Positions 47,643-57,583 are shown, counted from the first letter of the stretch. The stretch is 64,000 nt of DNA from Vibrio cincinnatiensis (GCF_022113815.1 NZ_SGOM01000001.1:248001-312000), one strand, 5' to 3'. The notes: generated from the letters alone by a model not told the origin. Numbers and translations: made by a program.

Positions 47643-48452
47643 TTAATCTTGTACGGTTGCCGCTTTCATTGCCGCGGTAAAGATGCGCAGCTCAGTCAGC
47701 ATTTTCTCTGGTTCATTGATGTGTTCCTCAATGATTTTTACGACGGCGGAACCAGAAATGGCACCGGCTGCCCCAGCTTGAATAGCTTGTTTGACTTGCT
47801 CTGGTTCTGAAATACCAAACCCAAGCAGTGCGGGTGCCGCTTGGAATTGATTTAGCCGTTGCAAGAGCGTATCTACCGGCATATTCGCTTTCGTTTCCGC
47901 TCCTGTTACCCCTGAGCGAGAAAGTAAATAGGTATAACCTTTGCCCAATTGAGCGACGGCTTGTAACGTGGCGTCATCGGCCGTGGGTGGGGCGATAAAA
48001 ATCGGTTGAATACCAAATTTTTCTGCCGCCGCCACAAATGGTTGGCTCTCATTGGTTGGAACATCGGCAACCAGCACAGAATCGACCCCTGCTTGTTGAC
48101 AGCGTTGATAAAAGTTTTCAATCCCACGTGAATACACGAGGTTGGCATACATTAATAACCCAATCGGCAAATCTGGGTTGTTTGCTCGGATCTGAGTGAT
48201 TAAGCTAAAACATACCTCAGGGGTTGTGCGCGCAGCTAAGGCTCGAATGTTTGCGGCTTGAATCGTTGGGCCATCAGCTAAAGGATCAGAGAAAGGAATC
48301 CCGAGTTCTAAACCATCAGCACCCGCATCAATTAAGGTTTGCATGATGCGCAGTGATTGTTCTGGAGAAGGGTCGCCCATGGTCACAAACGGGATAAAAG
48401 CCCCTTGTTTTTTGTCAGCGAGACGCTGAAAAAGCGATTGATAGCGGTCCAT
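47643..48452 (-). CDS. trpA: Tryptophan synthase alpha subunit
   Basis: A 269-residue TIM-barrel enzyme that converts indole-3-glycerol phosphate to indole, passed to TrpB through an internal tunnel. The catalytic Glu is in [26 protein letters not shown] and the second catalytic Asp in the same segment. The phosphate-binding [16 protein letters not shown] and [13 protein letters not shown] are canonical. Its ATG overlaps the trpB stop by one base (translational coupling). Last gene of the operon. Confidence 0.97.
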   Translation of the reverse strand: MDRYQSLFQRLADKKQGAFIPFVTMGDPSPEQSLRIMQTLIDAGADGLELGIPFSDPLADGPTIQAANIRALAARTTPEVCFSLITQIRANNPDLPIGLLMYANLVYSRGIENFYQRCQQAGVDSVLVADVPTNESQPFVAAAEKFGIQPIFIAPPTADDATLQAVAQLGKGYTYLLSRSGVTGAETKANMPVDTLLQRLNQFQAAPALLGFGISEPEQVKQAIQAGAAGAISGSAVVKIIEEHINEPEKMLTELRIFTAAMKAATVQD

Positions 48453-49642
48453 TACAGCACTCCTTTGTCTTCTAAAATCTTATGGACGGTAAAGATATCT
48501 TTATCGCCTCGCCCCGATAAATTCACGACCAATAACTGTTCTTTTTCTGGTTCTGCATACGCCATTTTGACTGCATGAGCTAAAGCATGAGATGACTCTA
48601 ACGCTGGAATGATTCCTTCTTGGCGGGCTAACAGTTGGAAAGCGTCTAGCGCTTCATCATCGGTGGCACTTTCATACTCAGCCCGACCAATTGCATGCAA
48701 GTGTGCGTGTTGAGGCCCCACAGAAGGGAAGTCTAGCCCTGCTGAAATGGAGTAAGACTCTTCAACTTGGCCATCTTCATCTTGCATCAGCGGCGCTTTC
48801 ATGCCGAAGAAAATCCCGGTTTTGCCATGACGCAGTGGGGCACCATGTTGAGCGGTTTCGATCCCTTTTCCTGCGGGTTCGACGCCAATTAAACGAACCG
48901 AAGCCTCGTCAATAAAATCGGCAAACATGCCAATAGCATTTGAACCGCCGCCAATGCAAGCGATGACCGCATCAGGTAATCGACCTTCACGGGCTAAAAT
49001 TTGATTTTTTGTCTCCTCGCCAATAATGCGTTGGAATTCTCGCACGATGGTTGGGAAAGGGTGAGGGCCAGCGGCAGTGCCCAATAAATAGTGCGTTGTT
49101 TCGTAACTGGAAGCCCAATCACGCATTGCTTCATTACAGGCATCTTTCAGGGTGGCAGAACCTGAATCAACGGAAATCACTTTTGCGCCCATTAAACGCA
49201 TACGGAAAACGTTAGGGCTTTGACGTTCCACGTCTTTGGCTCCCATGTAGATTCGGCATTTTAACCCGAGCAGAGCACAGGCAAGGGCGGTTGCTACGCC
49301 ATGTTGCCCAGCACCTGTTTCTGCGATAATTTCATGTTTTCCCATTCGCTTAGCGAGCAGAGCTTGACCTAAAACTTGGTTGGTTTTATGTGCGCCACCA
49401 TGTAAGAGATCTTCACGTTTGAGATAAAGTTTGGTTTTGGTTCCTTTGGTGATGTTGCGAGTGAGCGTCAGTGCCGTTGGGCGACCAGCATACTCTTGCA
49501 GCAGCGTCATAAACTCGGAACGAAACTCAGGGTCCTGCTGAGCATCAATGAATGCCTGTTCCAGTTGATCAAGGGCTGGAACTAAAATTTGTGGTACGAA
49601 CTGACCACCGTATTCGCCAAAATAGGCGTTAAGTTTTGCCAT
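48452..49642 (-). CDS. trpB: Tryptophan synthase beta subunit
   Basis: A 396-residue PLP enzyme that condenses indole with serine to form tryptophan. The PLP lysine is in [18 protein letters not shown], the family start is [25 protein letters not shown], and the phosphate-binding loop is [29 protein letters not shown] is also intact. It is downstream of trpCF by 62 bases and coupled to trpA by a one-base overlap. Confidence 0.98.
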   Translation of the reverse strand: MAKLNAYFGEYGGQFVPQILVPALDQLEQAFIDAQQDPEFRSEFMTLLQEYAGRPTALTLTRNITKGTKTKLYLKREDLLHGGAHKTNQVLGQALLAKRMGKHEIIAETGAGQHGVATALACALLGLKCRIYMGAKDVERQSPNVFRMRLMGAKVISVDSGSATLKDACNEAMRDWASSYETTHYLLGTAAGPHPFPTIVREFQRIIGEETKNQILAREGRLPDAVIACIGGGSNAIGMFADFIDEASVRLIGVEPAGKGIETAQHGAPLRHGKTGIFFGMKAPLMQDEDGQVEESYSISAGLDFPSVGPQHAHLHAIGRAEYESATDDEALDAFQLLARQEGIIPALESSHALAHAVKMAYAEPEKEQLLVVNLSGRGDKDIFTVHKILEDKGVL

Positions 49643-49704
49643 GCTCTTATTCCTTCACATTCAATGACATGATATCCATGTCTTATTATTCAAAAGTAAA
49701 ATTA

Positions 49705-51126
49705 TTAGTATTCTCGTATTGCACTGAATGCTTGTTGCAATTTCGCTGCATCTTTTTTTCCCGGCTCGCTTTCAACGCCCGAATTCAGATCGACGCCAAG
49801 GCAGCCGATGCTTGCGGCTTGTTTCACATTGTCAGGGGTAATTCCCCCGGCGAGCATAATGTGCTGTGGCTGAGTAATGAGTTGCCAATCAAAGGTTTGC
49901 CCCGTGCCACCGGTTTGAGCGTCGACCTTGGTATCAAGCAAATGTCGTTCAACGTGCTTAAGTAAAGGCGGGACAGTTTCGGCAACGCCATAAGCTTTCC
50001 AAATTGCTACTTGTTCGGGTAAACGAGTTTTTAGTGTATCAATATAAGTTTGATCTTCATCACCATGAAGCTGAACGGCTGTTAAATTTAATTCGTTTGC
50101 CAGTTCCACTATCTGATCAATTGGGTGGTTTTGAAACACGCCAACATAAAGCAGTGGTGCGCCACTCATTGTCAGACGTGCCGCTTCTTTATCAACATAA
50201 CGTTTTGACTGTTCAACAAAAATTAACCCACCATAAACAGCCCCTGCCTGATAAGCTTTTACGGCGTCGTCGGCGTGGGTTAATCCACAGACTTTGTTTT
50301 CACCCAAGATGACTTTACGTACCGCTTGTTCAACATTGTCTTGGCTCATTAATGAACTGCCGATAAGAAAACCATTCGCAAATTGAGATAAATCACGAAC
50401 TTGTTGATGGTTATAAATACCAGATTCTGAAATAACAATGCATTCTTTTGGTAGTTGTGGGGCGAGCTGTTTTGTCCGATTTAAGTCGGTGGAAAGGTCA
50501 CGTAAGTTACGGTTATTAATACCAATCACTTTGGCTTTGAGTGCAATTGCGCGTTGCAATTCTTCTTCATTACTGACTTCGGTTAATATTCCCATTCCCA
50601 GTTCATGAGCAATGTTGGCCAATTGGACATATTGTTCATCGTTAAGAACAGAGAGCATGAGTAAAATCGCATCTGCGCCGTAATGACGAGCGAGATAGAC
50701 TTGGTAAGGGTCAATCATAAAGTCTTTACACAGCACCGGCTGCGAGACTTGAGCGCGGACTCTAGCAATAAAATCGAAGTTACCTTGAAAATACTTTTCA
50801 TCGGTTAACACTGAAATTGCATCGGCATACTGGTGATAAACCGAAGCGATATAATCTAAGTCAAATGAATCACGGATCAACCCTTTCGAGGGGGAAGCCT
50901 TTTTACATTCCAAAATAAAAACGGTTTTGCTCTGATCGAGGGCTTGATAAAAGTCTCGATCCGTTTTTGAAAGTAACGATTGAAAGGTGTCCAAAGGCTG
51001 AGCGAGCTTTCTCTCAGCCACCCAGGCAGCCTTATCTCCTACGATTTTTGCCAACACTTCCGCCATTTGAGTGTGCTTTAGAGAGATATGTTCAGATAAT
51101 TGCTGGGATGCATCATGCTCAGACAT
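49705..51126 (-). CDS. trpCF: Indole-3-glycerol phosphate synthase / phosphoribosylanthranilate isomerase fusion
   Basis: A 473-residue bifunctional protein. The N-terminal half (about 1-270) is the TrpC synthase (FILECKKASPSKGLIRDSFD, VLCKDFMIDPYQVYLARHYGADAILL, GINNRNLRDLSTDLNRT, VISESGIY). The C-terminal half (about 275-473) is the TrpF isomerase (NKVCGLTHADDAVKAYQAGAVYGGLIFVEQSKRYV, ending GVDLNSGVESEPGKKDAAKL). The gene performs the isomerisation and ring-closing steps before TrpAB. The fusion is usual in gamma-proteobacteria. trpD ends six bases before its start. Confidence 0.97.
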   Translation of the reverse strand: MSEHDASQQLSEHISLKHTQMAEVLAKIVGDKAAWVAERKLAQPLDTFQSLLSKTDRDFYQALDQSKTVFILECKKASPSKGLIRDSFDLDYIASVYHQYADAISVLTDEKYFQGNFDFIARVRAQVSQPVLCKDFMIDPYQVYLARHYGADAILLMLSVLNDEQYVQLANIAHELGMGILTEVSNEEELQRAIALKAKVIGINNRNLRDLSTDLNRTKQLAPQLPKECIVISESGIYNHQQVRDLSQFANGFLIGSSLMSQDNVEQAVRKVILGENKVCGLTHADDAVKAYQAGAVYGGLIFVEQSKRYVDKEAARLTMSGAPLLYVGVFQNHPIDQIVELANELNLTAVQLHGDEDQTYIDTLKTRLPEQVAIWKAYGVAETVPPLLKHVERHLLDTKVDAQTGGTGQTFDWQLITQPQHIMLAGGITPDNVKQAASIGCLGVDLNSGVESEPGKKDAAKLQQAFSAIREY

Positions 51127-51132
51127 GTGAAT

Positions 51133-52131
51133 TTAACCTCGCTCTGCTAGTTGTTGAACCAATTGGTAGGCTTTACCAGAATTCATGACATCCATGGCAC
51201 GCTGGGCATTGGCAGTGAGATCTTCAAAGCCAAACAAGCGTAGCAAGAGAGCAACGTTAATTGCGACAGCGCTCATTTGAGCAGGCGTTCCCTTGCCAGT
51301 TAGAATGTTGGTGATGATGGCGCGATTCTCTTGTGGAGTGCCTCCTTGAATCGCGTCCAGTGGGTAGGTGTCTAAACCAAAATCGGCTGGCGTCAATGTG
51401 TACTCAATGATTTTTCCATCTTTGATTTCAGCAACATGGGTTTCACCATGAATAGCCACTTCATCTAATCCTGATCCATGAACCACAGCGGCTCGCTTCA
51501 TCCCTATTTGTAACATGGTTTCTGCAATAGGACGAACTAAATCTAAACTGTAAACCCCCATCAATTCAATATTGGGACGCGCTGGGTTAATTAGAGGTCC
51601 TAAGATATTGAAAATAGTGCGAGTTTTCATACTTTGGCGCACAGGCATCGCATGGCGAACGCCACCGTGATATTGCGGAGCAAATAAGAATGCGACGCCT
51701 AAATCATCCAGAGCTTGGCGTGAATCATTCGCGCTCATGGTCATGTTAATACCAAATGCGTCTAAGAGATCAGAGGATCCTGATTGACTGGAAACCCCAC
51801 GGTTACCATGTTTGGCGATTTTGATGCCACAAGCCGCGGCAACAAACGCGGAGGTAGTCGAAATATTAATGGTATTGGCGCCATCTCCCCCCGTACCCAC
51901 GATATCGGCAAAGTCATAATCAGGGCGTGGAAAATATTCAGCATTAGCGAGTAAAGCGCGGACGGCTCCCACAATCTCTGCGGGGGTTTCCCCCTTAATT
52001 TTAAGCGCCGTTAATGCCGCTGCCATTAATGCTGAATCGCATTCACCACGGATAATGGCGGTAAAGAGCGTTTCGCTCTCTTGCTGACTAAGTGGCTGTT
52101 GTTGATAAAGTTTATTGATAATGTGTTGCAT
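51133..52131 (-). CDS. trpD: Anthranilate phosphoribosyltransferase
   Basis: A 332-residue enzyme that joins anthranilate to phosphoribosyl pyrophosphate. The PRPP-binding glycine-rich motif is VGTGGDGANTINISTTSAFVAAACG, and KHGNRGVSSQSGSSDLLDAFG is the anthranilate-site segment. Unlike in E. coli, it is not fused to the glutaminase TrpG, which is encoded separately 82 bases upstream; this is the common Vibrio arrangement. Few bases separate it from trpCF. Confidence 0.97.
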   Translation of the reverse strand: MQHIINKLYQQQPLSQQESETLFTAIIRGECDSALMAAALTALKIKGETPAEIVGAVRALLANAEYFPRPDYDFADIVGTGGDGANTINISTTSAFVAAACGIKIAKHGNRGVSSQSGSSDLLDAFGINMTMSANDSRQALDDLGVAFLFAPQYHGGVRHAMPVRQSMKTRTIFNILGPLINPARPNIELMGVYSLDLVRPIAETMLQIGMKRAAVVHGSGLDEVAIHGETHVAEIKDGKIIEYTLTPADFGLDTYPLDAIQGGTPQENRAIITNILTGKGTPAQMSAVAINVALLLRLFGFEDLTANAQRAMDVMNSGKAYQLVQQLAERG

Positions 52132-52213
52132 AATGTTATGTCTCCGTATCCCTGAAGACCCGCATTTAGATTTACTTATAAAGAGCGGGGTAAAAATGGC
52201 GGTTATCGACGGT

Positions 52214-52795
52214 TTATTGTCCTAAAGCCCAATTAATGGCATTTTTTAATAAAGTGGCTCCCTGAGTGGTCATGATGGACTCGGGATGAAACTGGAATCC
52301 GCACACTTTGTCTTGTTCATGTACGACAGACATAACTAAGCCATCGACTTGTGCGGTGACGGTTAAACATTCGGGCACTTGAGTGGTGACGAGTGAATGA
52401 TAACGAGCAATCGCCAGTGGTGAGGCTAAGCCTTGATAAATAGGGTGCTGTTGATGTTCCATCATTGAAACTTTGCCATGAACAATCTCATTGGCTCCGC
52501 TTACAATGCCGCCGTATGCTTCCACCATCGCTTGATGACCAAGGCAGATTCCGATCATGGGGACTTTTCCTTTCAGGCGTTGAAGAATGTTGGGCATGGA
52601 TCCTGCCTGAGAGGGGGCTCCTGGACCCGGAGATAACACAAGCACCGGATTATCAAGGTGTTGTATAGCCTGCTCGATAACGGCAGCCGCGATATTATTT
52701 CGATAAATGGTGACGTGATGTCCGAGTGAACGAAATTGATCGACCAAGTTATACGTAAAAGAGTCAAAGTTATCGATAAAAATGATATTTGCCAT
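52214..52795 (-). CDS. trpG: Anthranilate synthase glutaminase component
   Basis: A 193-residue class I glutamine amidotransferase that gives ammonia to TrpE. The catalytic Cys is in MIGICLGHQAMVEAYGG and the His-x-Glu in FQFHPESIMTTQG. VLSPGPGAPSQAG is the oxyanion-side loop. A stand-alone glutaminase as in other vibrios. It begins 11 bases after the trpE stop, keeping the two subunits of anthranilate synthase in step. Confidence 0.97.
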   Translation of the reverse strand: MANIIFIDNFDSFTYNLVDQFRSLGHHVTIYRNNIAAAVIEQAIQHLDNPVLVLSPGPGAPSQAGSMPNILQRLKGKVPMIGICLGHQAMVEAYGGIVSGANEIVHGKVSMMEHQQHPIYQGLASPLAIARYHSLVTTQVPECLTVTAQVDGLVMSVVHEQDKVCGFQFHPESIMTTQGATLLKNAINWALGQ

Positions 52796-52806
52796 GATCG
52801 CTATCC

Positions 52807-54372
52807 TTATCCTTGGTGAGCGAATTGAATTGCAGAAATAACGGCTTGGGCTTTTCCACGAGTTTCATCGGCTTCCGATTGTGGGTCAGAGTCATAAACG
52901 ACACCTGCACCCGCTTGAACATGAGCAATACCATTCTCGACATACGCTGAGCGGATGACAATGCAGGTATCCAAATCCCCTTCACCGGTTAGGTAACCGA
53001 CGGCGCCTCCATAGCTACCTCGACGTTCTTGCTCGACCTCTCGAATCAGTTGCATTGCCCGAATTTTCGGGGCGCCCGTTAAGGTGCCCATATTCATACA
53101 GGCTTGATAAGCGTGTAGAGCATCAAGATCGTCACGCAACTGACCGACAACACGAGAAACCAAATGCATCACATGGCTATATCGATCCACTTTTAGTAAA
53201 TCTGCAACATGGCGAGTGCCCGCTTTGGCTATCCGCGCAACATCATTACGAGCCAAATCGACGAGCATCATATGTTCGGCGTTTTCTTTCTTATCGCAGC
53301 GTAATTCCAGTTCAATTCGGCTATCTAAATCAAAATCAATCGTGCCATCGGCTCGTTTCCCTCGGTGGCGAGTTCCGGCGATCGGATAAATCTCAATTTG
53401 GTTGGTGTGCGTTTCATATTTGAGTGCGCTTTCAGGCGATGCACCAAACAAAGTAAAATGCTCATCTTGCATATAGAACATGTATGGGCTTGGGTTGCTC
53501 GCTTTTAACTGCTGGTAAGCGGCTAATGGTGAAGGGCAGGGCAAAGTAAAACGGCGTGAAGGGACAACCTGGAAAATATCGCCTTGTACCACATACTGTT
53601 TGAGATCTTCAACTAAGTGACAGAAATCGTTATCACTGATATTGGTGGTTACCTCTATCTCTGCCAGTGTTTGTGCTACAGGTTGAACTAACGATTGACT
53701 CGCCTGTTGTTTAATTTCGTTGAGACGCTGTTGTAGCGTAGCATGGGTCTTGGTGTGTGATGTAAAGGCGGTGGCTTGTAATTGGCAGCTTTCTTGTTGG
53801 TGGTCAACCACCATCAGTGTTTCTGCCACGTAAAAAACATAATCAGGGCAGTGATTAATCGCTTGAGCCTCACCTAATGGTTCAAAATTCGCCACTAAGT
53901 CATAGGCAAATAATCCACCGAGAAAGATGGCATGTTTATCTTGTTGGGTGAGGTCAAAACTGTGCTGAACCAGCCGAAGGGCATCAAAGGAAGATGCCTC
54001 ACGCAAACGAGAATCTTCATCAAGCGTATTGCACGGTGCGCAAAAGGTTAAGGTTAGAGTTTCTTCTTGCTGCTGCGCGATGACGGATTCATTGAGACGC
54101 TCAGTAAGTACTTGGATTAAGTGACGGCCATTGTCGCTTAGGGCTTTAAACATCACTTCGTGACCGATGCAAGTAATGCGGACTGCGGCATCAATCAGCA
54201 ACAAACTTTTGAGATTCTGTTTGGAGTCAATCTCTGCTGATTCCAGCAGCAAGCAGTCTGTTTTCCCTTCACATAAAGCATGAAAAAGTGCGGTGGGATC
54301 TTGTGTATAGTCCAGCGTTTGCTTGATAACGCTAATTGGTGCTTGCTTTTGTCTGTTCATGGTCTTGTTCAC
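52807..54372 (-). CDS. trpE: Anthranilate synthase component I
   Basis: A 521-residue chorismate-using enzyme making anthranilate; the first committed step of tryptophan synthesis. The regulatory motif LLLES near the N-terminus binds tryptophan for feedback inhibition. The catalytic part has GDIFQVVPSRRFTLPCPSPLAAY, PIAGTRHRGKRADG, MLVDLARNDVARI and GTLTGAPKIRAMQLI. I chose GTG at 54372 because an AGGAGG lies four to five bases before it; the ATG four codons later lies 16 bases beyond that site, behind a GGTCTTGT/ACAAGACC hairpin. Transcription is controlled by the operator and attenuator upstream. Confidence 0.95.
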   Translation of the reverse strand: MNKTMNRQKQAPISVIKQTLDYTQDPTALFHALCEGKTDCLLLESAEIDSKQNLKSLLLIDAAVRITCIGHEVMFKALSDNGRHLIQVLTERLNESVIAQQQEETLTLTFCAPCNTLDEDSRLREASSFDALRLVQHSFDLTQQDKHAIFLGGLFAYDLVANFEPLGEAQAINHCPDYVFYVAETLMVVDHQQESCQLQATAFTSHTKTHATLQQRLNEIKQQASQSLVQPVAQTLAEIEVTTNISDNDFCHLVEDLKQYVVQGDIFQVVPSRRFTLPCPSPLAAYQQLKASNPSPYMFYMQDEHFTLFGASPESALKYETHTNQIEIYPIAGTRHRGKRADGTIDFDLDSRIELELRCDKKENAEHMMLVDLARNDVARIAKAGTRHVADLLKVDRYSHVMHLVSRVVGQLRDDLDALHAYQACMNMGTLTGAPKIRAMQLIREVEQERRGSYGGAVGYLTGEGDLDTCIVIRSAYVENGIAHVQAGAGVVYDSDPQSEADETRGKAQAVISAIQFAHQG

Positions 54373-54450
54373 AAGACCTCCTTGTCTATTCAATACGATG
54401 ACGTTTTGAGGTGCGATTTATCGCGTGTCATTTGTTTTGATTCTGCGAAT

Positions 54451-54477
54451 AAAAAGCCCGCTGTGGGAGCGGGCTTT
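54451..54477 (-). terminator. trp attenuator
   Basis: On the minus strand AAAGCCCGC, loop TCCCACA, GCGGGCTTTTT: an intrinsic terminator 18 bases after the trpL stop and about 80 bases before trpE. The upstream arm can alternatively pair with GCGGGCT at 54510-54516 inside trpL, the expected antiterminator. Confidence 0.9.
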
Positions 54478-54494
54478 ATCAATGCGTTGCTTAA

Positions 54495-54605
54495 CTATAA
54501 GTACACATGAGCCCGCCAGGCATTAACCCAGATACGCCACCCATTCAGTTCAGTATTGACTGTTTTGAAATTAGATTTAGGGTTTGAGTTAAATTCTTGT
54601 AACAT
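54495..54605 (-). CDS. trpL: trp operon leader peptide
   Basis: A 36-residue frame, MLQEFNSNPKSNFKTVNTEL followed by NGWRIWVNAWRAHVYL, with three Trp codons at residues 23, 26 and 30. The ATG has AAGG six bases upstream, and the frame lies between the trp operator and the attenuator, so it is the regulatory leader whose translation senses charged tRNA-Trp. It is too short to appear in ordinary gene lists. The MLQEFN start and V-Y-L/F end resemble leader peptides of other vibrios as I recall. Confidence 0.9.
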   Translation of the reverse strand: MLQEFNSNPKSNFKTVNTELNGWRIWVNAWRAHVYL

Positions 54606-54639
54606 AGCAAGCCTTAGCACTGTACTCTTGTATTTGTGT

Positions 54640-54671
54640 ACTAGTTAACTAGTGCGAGAGAAAAAAGTCAA
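54640..54671 (-). promoter_or_regulatory. trp promoter and TrpR operator
   Basis: The -35 element TTGACT (54666-54671) and the -10 element TTAACT (54643-54648) are 17 bases apart. The -10 lies within the perfect palindrome ACTAGTTAACTAGT (54640-54653), identical in the core to the E. coli trp operator, so TrpR with tryptophan would block the promoter. The divergent trpH gene starts 27 bases beyond the -35. Confidence 0.93.
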
Positions 54672-54697
54672 GCCTTAATAATAGACAAAATGAAAAA

Positions 54698-55573
54698 ATG
54701 ATGAAAATTGACCTACACAGTCACACTACAGCATCGGATGGACGCTTTGAGCCCAACCAATTGATTGATCGCGCACTGGAATTCAATATCGATGTATTGG
54801 CGATTACCGATCATGATACGGTGGATGGTTTGTCTCCTGCTCATGCGTACATTAAAGCGGGTCAATATCCGATTACCTTGATTAACGGTATTGAATTTTC
54901 AACCGTCTGGCAAAATAAAGATATCCATATTGTTGGGTTGAATATTGACCCTGAGAATGTGGCATTAACAACGTTGATTGAAAAGCAAAAGCAGCACCGT
55001 ATTTACCGAGCCGAGTTGATAGCAGAACGACTAGCCAAAGCGACTCGACCTGGGGTGCTGGAAGAAGTACAAGCGATTGCTGGTGATGCGCCGATAACGC
55101 GTGCCCATTTTGCGAAATGGTTAGTGGATGAAGGTTATGTAAAAACCATGCAGCAAGTATTTAAAAAATATTTAACCCGTAATAACCCAGGTTATGTTCC
55201 CCCAACTTGGTGTTCTATGGCTGACGCGATAGAAGCCATTCATACTGCAGGTGGGCAGGCGATATTAGCGCATCCGGGTCGATATGACTTGACGGCAAAA
55301 TGGCTTAAGCGCTTAATTAGCGCATTTGTTGAGGTAGGGGGCGATGCGATGGAAGTCGCTCAACCGCAACAGGCTCCACAAGAGAAGCGTACCCTTGGTG
55401 ATTACGCGATTCAGTATAATTTACTCGCTTCGCAAGGCAGTGATTTCCATTATCCTTCTCCGTGGATGGAGTTAGGGCGAAATCTCTGGTTGCCCGCAGG
55501 CGTTGAACCGGTTTGGAAAGATTGGAAGCATCTTCCAGACCTTAGAGTCGAGAGACTCGATAATGAGGAATGA
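54698..55573 (+). CDS. trpH: PHP-domain 5'-3' exoribonuclease TrpH (RnaAM/YciV)
   Basis: A 291-residue metal-dependent phosphoesterase of the PHP family. The first metal-binding motif is [15 protein letters not shown] at the N-terminus, then [15 protein letters not shown] and the distal [14 protein letters not shown] and [11 protein letters not shown]. coli YciV (RnaAM) acts on 5' ends of RNA and on 3',5'-bisnucleotides. A second ATG follows the first directly, and no strong ribosome-binding site is visible, so either may be used. It is divergent from the trp operon and overlaps the region before yciO, an arrangement kept across gamma-proteobacteria. Confidence 0.93.
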   Translation: MMKIDLHSHTTASDGRFEPNQLIDRALEFNIDVLAITDHDTVDGLSPAHAYIKAGQYPITLINGIEFSTVWQNKDIHIVGLNIDPENVALTTLIEKQKQHRIYRAELIAERLAKATRPGVLEEVQAIAGDAPITRAHFAKWLVDEGYVKTMQQVFKKYLTRNNPGYVPPTWCSMADAIEAIHTAGGQAILAHPGRYDLTAKWLKRLISAFVEVGGDAMEVAQPQQAPQEKRTLGDYAIQYNLLASQGSDFHYPSPWMELGRNLWLPAGVEPVWKDWKHLPDLRVERLDNEE

Positions 55574-55575
55574 TA

Positions 55576-56196
55576 ATGAGTCAATTTTTTTATGTTCATC
55601 CTGAAAACCCACAAGCTCGCTTGATTAATCAAGCGGTAGCCATTATTCGCAACGGTGGGGTTGTCGTTTATCCAACCGATTCTGGTTATGCATTGGGTTG
55701 TCAGCTAGAAAACAAACAGGCCTTAGAGCGCATTTGCCAAATTCGTCGCTTAGATGATAAGCACAATTTCACTTTGTTATGCCGTGATTTATCGGAGCTT
55801 TCATTGTATGCCCGTGTGGACAATACCGCTTTCCGTTTACTGAAGAACAATACCCCAGGGCCATATACCTTTATTTTTAAAGGAACCAAAGAAGTCCCAC
55901 GTCGTTTAATGAACGCAAAACGTAAAACGATTGGTATTCGAGTCCCAGATAATAAAATTGCGCTAGACTTACTGGAAGCGTTAGGTGAACCCTTGATGTC
56001 TACCTCCTTGATCTTACCCGGTAAAGAAACAACAGAAGCGGATCCTGAAGAAATTCGTGACCGCTTAGAGCATGCGGTCGATGTTATTTTAAATGGTGGT
56101 TATTTAGGAGAACAGCCCACCACGGTTATTGATTTTAGTGAGGAAGAGATGCGCGTGGCTCGCTTAGGCGCAGGAGACCCAGCACCGTTTGAGTAA
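55576..56196 (+). CDS. yciO: YciO/Sua5-YrdC family protein
   Basis: A 206-residue protein of the Sua5/YrdC/YciO family of double-stranded-RNA-binding fold enzymes. Conserved segments are GGVVVYPTDSGYALGCQLENKQALERICQIRRLDDKHNFTLLC and TPGPYTFIFKGTKEVPRRL. YrdC and Sua5 make threonylcarbamoyl-AMP for tRNA t6A; YciO shares the fold but its physiological role is less clear. The ATG here has GAGGA seven bases upstream; an ATG two codons earlier overlaps the trpH stop. Cotranscribed with trpH. Confidence 0.93.
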   Translation: MSQFFYVHPENPQARLINQAVAIIRNGGVVVYPTDSGYALGCQLENKQALERICQIRRLDDKHNFTLLCRDLSELSLYARVDNTAFRLLKNNTPGPYTFIFKGTKEVPRRLMNAKRKTIGIRVPDNKIALDLLEALGEPLMSTSLILPGKETTEADPEEIRDRLEHAVDVILNGGYLGEQPTTVIDFSEEEMRVARLGAGDPAPFE

Positions 56197-56314
56197 GGTG
56201 GTGGTGTATAAAACGGATGCTTTTCTCCTGATAATTTGCGATAATACGCGACCGCGATTTTAACGTCGCATATTGTCATTCGACGTCTGAGAAGACGACA
56301 TCATAGGTAGATAA

Positions 56315-57349
56315 ATGAGCGAAAAGTTACAAAAGGTTTTAGCACGTGCTGGTCATGGTTCTCGTCGAGAGCTTGAAGCTCTGATCCGAGCTGGACGTGT
56401 AAGTGTTAATGGCAAGGTAGCTGTTCTGGGCGAACGCCTAGACGATGAAAATGCGGTCGTACGTATCGATGGGCATGCGGTTTCGGCAAAAGCACAGGAA
56501 GAGGTCATTTGTCGTGTGCTGGCGTATTATAAGCCGGAAGGGGAGTTATGTACTCGCCATGATCCAGAAGGTCGTCGTACGGTCTTTGATCGCCTACCCA
56601 AAATTCGTGGCTCTCGTTGGATTTCAGTGGGTCGTTTGGATGCGAATACATCTGGTTTACTGCTGTTTACGACAGACGGTGAGTTGGCGAATCGTTTGAT
56701 GCATCCCAGCCGTCAAGTTGAGCGTGAATACTTAGTTCGTGTTTTCGGCGAAATCAATGAAGAAAAAGTCCGCAATTTAGTCCGAGGTGTGCAGCTTGAA
56801 GACGGTTTAGCCCGTTTTGAAGATGTTGTTTATGCGGGTGGTGAAGGTATGAACCATACCTTTTACGTGGTGATTAACGAAGGGCGTAACCGTGAAGTTC
56901 GTCGTTTGTGGGAGTCTCAAGATACCACGGTCAGTCGTTTGAAACGTGTCCGTTACGGGGATATTTTCTTAGATAAGAAATTGCCACGTGGTGGTTGGAT
57001 GGAGCTTGATCTTAAGCAAGTGAATTATTTGCGTGAGTTGGTTGAACTGCGTCCAGAACGAGAAACCATGCTTGATCAGTCTAAAGATAATACTTCTCGT
57101 AAGCGTGAGCGGTCACGTAGTCAAAAAATTCGTCGTGCGGTGCGTCGTCATGAAGAACGTGTAACAACGGGTTCAACGAAACCGAAAAGCCGTACCACAA
57201 ACGGAACGACAACCAATAAAACACCGACAACAAATGGCACGACAACCGGCCGTCGTAAGCCTGCTTCAAGCTCGCGTAATAGTGGCGTTGAGCAAAAAGG
57301 ACGCCCAAGCAGCAGCCGCTCTCAAGGTGGAAAAGCCCCTCGTCGTTAA
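56315..57349 (+). CDS. rluB: 23S rRNA pseudouridine(2605) synthase RluB
   Basis: A 344-residue RsuA-family pseudouridine synthase acting on U2605 of 23S rRNA. Residues 1-48 form an S4 RNA-binding domain ([30 protein letters not shown]), and the catalytic domain holds the active-site Asp in [29 protein letters not shown]. From about residue 265 a basic, Thr/Ser-rich low-complexity tail follows, with the near-repeat [19 protein letters not shown], likely disordered and RNA-contacting. It is the last of the trpH-yciO-rluB group, preceded by 118 noncoding bases. Confidence 0.95.
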   Translation: MSEKLQKVLARAGHGSRRELEALIRAGRVSVNGKVAVLGERLDDENAVVRIDGHAVSAKAQEEVICRVLAYYKPEGELCTRHDPEGRRTVFDRLPKIRGSRWISVGRLDANTSGLLLFTTDGELANRLMHPSRQVEREYLVRVFGEINEEKVRNLVRGVQLEDGLARFEDVVYAGGEGMNHTFYVVINEGRNREVRRLWESQDTTVSRLKRVRYGDIFLDKKLPRGGWMELDLKQVNYLRELVELRPERETMLDQSKDNTSRKRERSRSQKIRRAVRRHEERVTTGSTKPKSRTTNGTTTNKTPTTNGTTTGRRKPASSSRNSGVEQKGRPSSSRSQGGKAPRR

Positions 57350-57375
57350 GCCGCATACTTTAGCGTAATAAATAT

Positions 57376-57404
57376 AAAAACCCCGATCTATACTCGGGGT
57401 TTTT
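57376..57404 (+). terminator. Terminator of rluB
   Basis: AAAAACCCCGA, loop TCTATAC, TCGGGGTTTTT: strong stem with a T-run shortly after the rluB stop. Confidence 0.9.
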
Positions 57405-57555
57405 GTTATCACACCGAACACCGAACGGTGTAGTGGATGTGCAAATTTGGCTACATAGCTAGAGTTTTTGTGATAAAGAAACGTAGGTCAAAGATAAATT
57501 GAATGCTGTGCATAAAAGTTAACGTAAAACATAATAGGGCGGTTTCCGATTTAGA

Positions 57556-57583
57556 AATGGCAGCGTACCGAATCGCTGCCATT
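57556..57583 (-). terminator. Terminator of the unknown membrane-anchored protein gene
   Basis: Ten-base stem AATGGCAGCG / CGCTGCCATT with an eight-base loop, 37 bases past the stop of the minus-strand gene; only a short T-run. The region between 57405 and 57555 shows nothing else recognisable. Confidence 0.65.
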
